Assembly (NCBI GenBank): GCA_947481355.1
Contig: CANKGM010000047.1
Location: forward strand, 1-11,012
Reading direction: 5' to 3'
DNA length: 11,012 nucleotides
Source: Chitinophagaceae bacterium
Lineage (GTDB): Bacteria > Bacteroidota > Bacteroidia > Chitinophagales > Chitinophagaceae
Shown: one piece after another, positions 6,514-11,012 of the stretch
Layout: every line of letters begins with the position of its first letter
How positions within the stretch are numbered: the first letter of the stretch is position 1
Notes under the pieces: model-generated
The model's input: only the letters and a program-made list of their open reading frames with translations
The model's database searches: none
Told to the model about the DNA's origin: nothing
Program-made: the position numbers and the translations under genes

Positions 6514-8751
6514 ATGTTAAACACCAACCTAATCAACAATAACGAGGAATTATACAGCGATGGCGTTGCCTTGATCAATAAACAAGGCAAATATTATTAT
6601 TTAAATGAGCCATATACCTTGTTTCTAGGCCATGAACGTCCTGATGAGATCCTTGGTAAGCCTTGGACAACCACATTTTCTCCAGAATACGCAGAACGAC
6701 TTCAGAATAATATACTACCACTTGTTTTGGAAAAAGGGAGTTGGACAGGTGAGGCCATTTTGCTCACTAAAGAAGAAAAGACAATACGGAAACATATATC
6801 GCTGACTAAAATTCCAGACGATAACCTCATTTGTATTTGTCAGCAGCATCCATTTCAGCTAAATTCTTCTCGAATAGCTTATTTGATGGATAACCTTGGT
6901 AAGGGGATTTTGTTGGAAGATGAAAATCGTACCATCATTTTTGTTAACAAACAATTTTGTACAATTTTTAATATTGTAGTTGAACCTGAGAATTTAATTG
7001 GTGCAGATTTTATTAAACGAATTTCTGATTCAAGCTATTTGTTTAAGCAAGCAGAACAAGGGTTGCATTTTTATCAAAAACTAGGTGAAAAAGATTCAAT
7101 ATTAGGGGATGAAGTTTACTTCTCCGACGGACGATTACTATCTCGCGATTATGTACCCATTTATATCAATGGATCATTTAAAGGACAGCTTTGGAGTTGT
7201 GCCGATATTACTCAAACAAGGCAATTGCAGATGAGTCTAGTGGAGGCTAGGAATAGGGCAATGGAATCGGAAAAGGCCAAATCTGGTTTTTTATCCAACA
7301 TGAGTCATGAGATCCGAACACCAATGAATGCTATTTTAGGACTTTCTGAACAGCTATCATTCACCCCATTATCTGAGCAACAAGTTTTTTTTGTAAAAAA
7401 CATCACAGATTCTGCTAAAAACTTGTTGGGTATTATAAACGACATACTTGATCTATCTAAAATTGAAGCTGGCAAAATGACGATTGAAAAAGAAGTCATA
7501 AATCTTGAGCATATTAAACTAAGTGTTGAAAATATTTTAAATCCCAAGGCTAAGGAAAAAGGTATTCAGATGATTACAGAGTATGATGCCTTAATTAATG
7601 CCCATCTTTATTCTGATGAAGTACGTATTCGACAAATTTTGATAAATATTATAGGAAACGCTATCACCTATACAGATAAAGGGTATGTAAAACTTACCAT
7701 TAAATTAAAGAGTACCGATGAACATAAGCAGGTAGTTCAATTCATCTGTGAAGATTCTGGAATTGGTATTTCTGAAGATTCCATTAAGCATATTTTTGAA
7801 GAATTTTATCAGGAGCATAACTCAAAAAGTCACCATAAGAAAACGGGAACAGGATTGGGATTGGCTATTACTAAGCGAATAGTTAATCTTTTGGGAGGCG
7901 AAATCAATATTGAGAGTATCAAAGGATTGGGAACTAAAGTGATTGTTTCTATTCCATTTGAACAAGTAGCGACAGAGGCATTGTTGACTCAGAAATCAAC
8001 ATACGACGATTGTACTTTAATTCAAGGAAAGCATATTTTATTGGTTGAGGATAATGAACTAAATCGATTTGTTTTCAAGATGATGCTCACCAATCTAGAA
8101 GTTATTGTGGATGAAGCAGGCAATGGTGAAGAAGCCTTAACTAAAATCGAAGACGCTAAGTATGACCTCATTTTAATGGATATACAAATGCCTGTTATGG
8201 ATGGAACGGAAGCATTGGTAGCCATCAAAAAAAAATATGGAGATACAATACCAGTTATCGCACTAACTGCATCAGCATTTAAGTCTGAAGTGAATCATAT
8301 TTTAAATTTGGGTTTTTCTGATTGCATTACTAAGCCTATAGATCAAAAGACGTTACAACATCGGCTATGTGATTTCTTTGATCATGGTTCTGTAAAAGAC
8401 AAGTATTATAATTCAATTCATAAGCGGATTGTATCTAGTATATTCGAAATGGCAGGAAAAGATCCTGCTCAATTTTCTAGAATGCTTGAATACTTATTGG
8501 AGGAGATTGAATATGCACTAGTAGGCTGGAAAGAATCTTTAGTATCTAAAGATTGGGTTAGAGCAAAGCGAATCGTTCATCGTGAGAAAGTAATGATAAA
8601 GTCTATTGGCATTAATGGGTATGATGCATTAATGAAAGAAATTGAGGATGACAGCATTGTTAAAACAGAAGCTGAACTGCAATTATTGTATGCACAACTG
8701 GTAGAGTTATTTGAGAACCTAAAGATCAAATTCACTGGATTTGAAGGCTAA
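6514..8751 (+). CDS. Soluble hybrid sensor histidine kinase (PAS-PAS-HisKA-HATPase-REC-HPt)
   Basis: This 745-residue protein has no membrane segment and should sense a cytoplasmic signal. Two PAS-like domains lie at about 13-112 and 118-235. The HisKA domain starts near 256 with phospho-acceptor His265 (NMSHEIRTPMN). The ATPase domain has N-box Asn382 (NIIGNAITYT), Asp414 (EDSGIGIS) and the GTGLGL lid at 445-450. A receiver domain at about 506-620 has the acidic pair in LLVEDN, phospho-acceptor Asp556 (LILMDIQMP) and Lys607 (TKPID). The last ~110 residues look like an HPt domain, with His689 in RIVHREK followed by KSIGI. The chain therefore holds a full His-Asp-His relay but no DNA-binding output. 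The frame extends upstream to a TTG at 6475, but that would add an implausible tail and overlap the palindrome's edge, so ATG 6514 is preferred. The AraC gene precedes it by 223 bp; the M1 peptidase gene converges 13 bp after its stop. The signal and output partner are unknown. Confidence 0.93.
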   Translation: MLNTNLINNNEELYSDGVALINKQGKYYYLNEPYTLFLGHERPDEILGKPWTTTFSPEYAERLQNNILPLVLEKGSWTGEAILLTKEEKTIRKHISLTKIPDDNLICICQQHPFQLNSSRIAYLMDNLGKGILLEDENRTIIFVNKQFCTIFNIVVEPENLIGADFIKRISDSSYLFKQAEQGLHFYQKLGEKDSILGDEVYFSDGRLLSRDYVPIYINGSFKGQLWSCADITQTRQLQMSLVEARNRAMESEKAKSGFLSNMSHEIRTPMNAILGLSEQLSFTPLSEQQVFFVKNITDSAKNLLGIINDILDLSKIEAGKMTIEKEVINLEHIKLSVENILNPKAKEKGIQMITEYDALINAHLYSDEVRIRQILINIIGNAITYTDKGYVKLTIKLKSTDEHKQVVQFICEDSGIGISEDSIKHIFEEFYQEHNSKSHHKKTGTGLGLAITKRIVNLLGGEINIESIKGLGTKVIVSIPFEQVATEALLTQKSTYDDCTLIQGKHILLVEDNELNRFVFKMMLTNLEVIVDEAGNGEEALTKIEDAKYDLILMDIQMPVMDGTEALVAIKKKYGDTIPVIALTASAFKSEVNHILNLGFSDCITKPIDQKTLQHRLCDFFDHGSVKDKYYNSIHKRIVSSIFEMAGKDPAQFSRMLEYLLEEIEYALVGWKESLVSKDWVRAKRIVHREKVMIKSIGINGYDALMKEIEDDSIVKTEAELQLLYAQLVELFENLKIKFTGFEG

Positions 8752-8764
8752 GCCCTAAGGCGAT

Positions 8765-10744
8765 TTACCATTTCAATTCAAGTATGTTATTCTTTCGTTC
8801 AATGTCTGCTGTCCTTTGTAGTGGATCTATTTCAATTCGTTTTAAGTCGAACAGTTTGTGGTCAACCTCAATTGTATACGTAGGGTGAGTCCATTTCCAG
8901 GGTTCTCCAACAGTTCGTTTCAAAGAAGGATTTTCATTTTCTTTGCCTCCAAACATGAGGTATTGAGGAATATAGACTTGCTCTTTACTTCCGTCTCTAA
9001 ATGTTAATTCAAGGTCGACTGGCATTGGCATTGTTCCAACATTTCTTAACCGAATTTTCATTTTACCACCTTCGTCCCAGAGGCTATCAATTCCATAATC
9101 AATCGTCTTATTCGTGTTTACATAAAAGTCTTTATACCAATCCAATTGTAGTTCACTCCTTTTTTCAGCAATGCGAATGAAGTCAATTACATTGGGGTGT
9201 TTGAATTTCCAGGTATTATAGTAATCCATTAAAATACTATCTCTAGTTGAAGCGCCAACTATATAGCCTAGTTGTTCTATAAAGACTTCTCCTTTTGAAT
9301 AAGAGTTAATGCTATACGCCATATTGGAACTATAATGATCTGAGTGTGTAGTTAGAGGTTCATTCAATTCACTTTTTGAGAGCATGATGTATGAGTCAAA
9401 AGATGATTTATGTGGGAATGAATCTACGTTCCCATTTAACCAATTGTTGACCCTGGATTCAGCATAGCTGGTGAACCCTTCATCCATCCATGGGTAGAGT
9501 GACTCATTGGTTGCCAAGATCATTTGATACCATGTATGCATCCATTCATGTAATACAACACCATTGCCAGCTCCTTTTAATAATGTAGCCATTGGATATT
9601 CCATGCCGCCATCTCCACCTTGAATAAATGAATATTGTTTGTATGGATATTCTCCGAATGTTTTTTCAATGAAGGGTAATGCTTTTGCAGCAACGCTTAA
9701 CACACTATCCCATTCTTGTTTATATTTACTAATAAATGCGGCTAAGCTATTTGCAGCCTTATTATTATATGCGGTTAAGTTTTCTGTGGTTTTTGGCTTC
9801 GCATACATATTATTGAATTGCGTTGTAAGAGAGGCTGTATCAATTTTATAAAACGAATGCAAGACTAATCCTTTTCTTACAGCTACTGAATTATGAATAT
9901 AGTTTGGATCTGCTGCCCAAACAAAATCATGCACATTAGGGGCTTTGAATTTCCATGTTATTAATTTATCGGATGATTCTTTAAAAGGGACGCTTGAAAA
10001 TTTCTCATATCCATGTCCGATTTCTTGTGGATTTTGTAGGTATCCAGTTCCTCCAATGACATATTTTTTGTCGATGGTTATATTAACTTCATAATCTCCC
10101 CAAATGCCATAAAATTCACGAGCAACATAGGGTGTAGGATGCCATCCTTGATAGTCATATTCGCATAATTTAGGATACCATTGAGCCATACTAAATGTCA
10201 CCCCTTCTGCATTGTTTCGACCGCTTCTTCTCACCTGAACAGGTACTTGTGCTTCAAAATCTAGTTCTATCGTTGCTTTTGTTTTAGGTAAGATTGGTTT
10301 TGAAAGGTCTACCTTTAAAATTGTTTCAAATAGGGTAGTCTTTTGTGTTATACCATTAACCTTTAGATTATGGATATTTTGATAGCCAATTTCAGATGGG
10401 GTTAATTTGGAAATTCTATCTTGAACTCTAGCATCCCAATCAGCGCGACCACGAATCAGTTTTTTACCCATTTCAATACTGCGTTGATCCATCATGCTCC
10501 CTGGTTGAAATGCATTCCAATATAAGTGGTAGTAGAGCACTTTTAGGGTATCTGGTGAGTTATTCCAGTATTCCAATCGTTGTTTTCCAGAAAATTGGTT
10601 AGCCATGGCATCAACTTTGACGTCCATTTTATAGTTTACACGTTGTTGCCATCTTTCTGGTTGTGCCATTAACATTGATGTAGACAATAAAATGAGAAGG
10701 ATTATCTGTGTCCCGAATCTGGAAAAAGATTTTATCATGGCCAT
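8765..10744 (-). CDS. Secreted M1-family zinc metallopeptidase (aminopeptidase N-like)
   Basis: This 659-residue protein has the gluzincin zinc site HEWMH followed by 18 residues and a glutamate: His399, catalytic Glu400, His403 and Glu422. The M1 substrate-binding motif appears as GGMEYP at 379-384, a variant of GAMEN. The N-terminus has basic residues, a hydrophobic run (IILLILLSTSMLMA) and a likely signal peptidase site before QPERW, so the enzyme should act in the periplasm or outside the cell, removing N-terminal residues from peptides. The N-terminal beta domain (about 40-290) and catalytic domain are present. The remaining ~200 residues are shorter than the helical C-terminal domain of full-size aminopeptidase N. 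The frame reaches a TTG at 10768, but ATG 10744 or ATG 10738 fits the signal peptide better; no ribosome-binding site decides between them. The gene is convergent with the hybrid kinase gene and divergent from the his leader. Substrate preference is unknown. Confidence 0.92.
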   Translation of the reverse strand: MAMIKSFSRFGTQIILLILLSTSMLMAQPERWQQRVNYKMDVKVDAMANQFSGKQRLEYWNNSPDTLKVLYYHLYWNAFQPGSMMDQRSIEMGKKLIRGRADWDARVQDRISKLTPSEIGYQNIHNLKVNGITQKTTLFETILKVDLSKPILPKTKATIELDFEAQVPVQVRRSGRNNAEGVTFSMAQWYPKLCEYDYQGWHPTPYVAREFYGIWGDYEVNITIDKKYVIGGTGYLQNPQEIGHGYEKFSSVPFKESSDKLITWKFKAPNVHDFVWAADPNYIHNSVAVRKGLVLHSFYKIDTASLTTQFNNMYAKPKTTENLTAYNNKAANSLAAFISKYKQEWDSVLSVAAKALPFIEKTFGEYPYKQYSFIQGGDGGMEYPMATLLKGAGNGVVLHEWMHTWYQMILATNESLYPWMDEGFTSYAESRVNNWLNGNVDSFPHKSSFDSYIMLSKSELNEPLTTHSDHYSSNMAYSINSYSKGEVFIEQLGYIVGASTRDSILMDYYNTWKFKHPNVIDFIRIAEKRSELQLDWYKDFYVNTNKTIDYGIDSLWDEGGKMKIRLRNVGTMPMPVDLELTFRDGSKEQVYIPQYLMFGGKENENPSLKRTVGEPWKWTHPTYTIEVDHKLFDLKRIEIDPLQRTADIERKNNILELKW

Positions 10745-10822
10745 TTGTTTGAAGTAAAAGGAATTCAATAAAAACTAGAATTCGGGTCGAAATTAACCTC
10801 ATTTGATAAATTATGAAGGTTT

Positions 10823-10854
10823 TTTGGCGATAATGTTTTTGATGGTTAAATTTG
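10823..10854 (+). promoter_or_regulatory. Bacteroidota-type promoter for the his leader and hisG
   Basis: TTTG at 10823-10826 is followed after 20 bp by TAAATTTG at 10847-10854, an exact match to the TAnnTTTG -7 element at normal spacing. Transcription should start near 10858-10861, about 120 nt before hisG. The match is read directly; activity is inferred. Confidence 0.6.
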
Positions 10855-10858
10855 CACT

Positions 10859-10906
10859 GTGATTACAAATACACATATTCATCACCATTTCTTACTAACT
10901 AGGTAG
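10859..10906 (+). CDS. hisL: Histidine-rich leader peptide of the his operon
   Basis: This 15-codon frame, from GTG 10859 to TAG 10904-10906, reads (M)ITNTHIHHHFLLTR, with His at codons 6, 8, 9 and 10. It lies directly in front of an intrinsic terminator and the apparent start of hisG, as expected of an attenuation leader peptide. Ribosome stalling at the His codons when charged His-tRNA is scarce should allow transcription to continue. The frame is closed by TAA at 10847, so no upstream ATG exists; GTG is the only ordinary start. Because it coincides with the predicted transcription start, the leader may be translated without a 5' UTR. The His run and stop position fit the model well; the start codon is the weak point. 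Confidence 0.6.
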   Translation: MITNTHIHHHFLLTR

Positions 10907-10945
10907 GCCTTGGTGTTATTTTACTATAATTCGGGCTTGCCAAGG
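10883..10945 (+). promoter_or_regulatory. Attenuator switch: alternative 1:2 and 2:3 stems
   Basis: Segment 1 (10883-10895) overlaps the last His codons and can pair with segment 2 (10903-10915): CACCA with TGGTG, and CTTAC with GTAGG (one G-U), around a symmetric 3x3 internal loop. Segment 2 can instead pair CCTTGG (10908-10913) with CCAAGG (10940-10945), extendable by two G-U pairs. This second pairing removes the 5' arm and loop of the terminator. The leader stop codon lies in segment 2, so a terminating ribosome would block the antiterminator, while a ribosome stalled at the His codons would leave segment 2 free. Confidence 0.6.
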
Positions 10946-10965
10946 GTAAGCCTTTTTATTTTATT
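10934..10965 (+). terminator. Intrinsic terminator of the his attenuator
   Basis: GGCTTGCC (10934-10941) pairs with GGTAAGCC (10945-10952), an 8-bp stem with one G-U pair and an AAG loop, followed by a T-rich tail beginning TTTTTATTTTATT. It ends before the hisG ATG at 10979. No other plus-strand gene ends upstream within 2 kb, which supports a role as an attenuator rather than a gene-end terminator. Confidence 0.8.
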
Positions 10966-10978
10966 CAATTTAAGGTAT

Positions 10979-11012
10979 ATGGAAAATAAGACAGTATTGA
11001 GGATAGCGGTTC
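10979..11012 (+). CDS. hisG: ATP phosphoribosyltransferase, N-terminus (partial at right edge)
   Basis: Eleven codons are visible, MENKTVLRIAV, before the window ends. They match the start of HisG, where LRIA(V/I/M)Q follows a short polar lead; E. coli HisG begins MTDNTRLRIAMQ. HisG joins ATP and PRPP in the first step of histidine synthesis and is feedback-inhibited by histidine. The His-codon leader and attenuator directly upstream support the assignment independently. Eleven residues alone would not be enough, so the call rests on the combination. The gene is divergent from the M1 peptidase gene. Confidence 0.7.
   Translation, partial: MENKTVLRIAV

Noticed and set aside
6372..6590. A 72-codon minus-strand open frame across the region before the hybrid kinase
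   Set aside because: It overlaps the kinase start and the palindrome, and its product is low-complexity without recognisable features.
8752..8764. Possible bidirectional terminator between the convergent kinase and peptidase genes
   Set aside because: Only 3-bp arms (GCC/GGC) can form and there is no T-run on either side.
10813..10862. Short ATG-started frames upstream of the His-rich peptide (MKVFWR and MFLMVKFAL)
   Set aside because: They lie upstream of or over the predicted -7 element, are in other frames, and end before the His codons, so they cannot supply the leader start.
10769..10978. tRNA or other structured RNA gene between the peptidase and hisG
   Set aside because: No T-loop or acceptor-stem pattern is visible; the structure present is explained by the his attenuator.

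Overview
The window reads as AT-rich chromosomal DNA from a member of the Bacteroidota. The evidence is a membrane-bound AraC-type regulator, a hybrid histidine kinase with REC and HPt domains, an M1 peptidase carrying GGMEYP, the near absence of Shine-Dalgarno sequences, and one promoter-like sequence matching the Bacteroidota pattern TTTG-N20-TAnnTTTG. The exact genus cannot be read from the sequence.

Left part (1-4652, all minus strand). Reading in the direction of transcription: an HxlR-family regulator, a stand-alone proline dehydrogenase, an H-NOX haem protein, and a very long HNOBA/multi-PAS sensor that runs off the left edge. The H-NOX and HNOBA genes overlap by 10 bp. Together they reproduce, as two polypeptides, the sensory half of animal soluble guanylate cyclase, so they most likely form a nitric-oxide sensor. 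A hairpin covers the H-NOX start codon.

Middle part (4653-8751). A 480-bp AT-rich divergent spacer is followed by a plus-strand gene for a seven-helix membrane AraC regulator. Next comes a gene for a soluble PAS-PAS-HisKA-HATPase-REC-HPt hybrid kinase. A perfect 20-bp palindrome lies about 40 bp before the kinase start codon.

Right part (8752-11012). A secreted M1 metallopeptidase lies convergent to the kinase, 13 bp away. Divergent from it, at the right edge, are the first 11 codons of what looks like hisG, the first enzyme of histidine biosynthesis. In front of hisG sits what appears to be a complete histidine attenuator: a near-consensus promoter, a 15-residue leader peptide with four His codons within five (H-I-H-H-H), mutually exclusive 1:2 and 2:3 stems, and an intrinsic terminator just before the hisG start. 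The leader peptide has a GTG start that falls almost at the predicted transcription start. This attenuator is the most notable element of the window.
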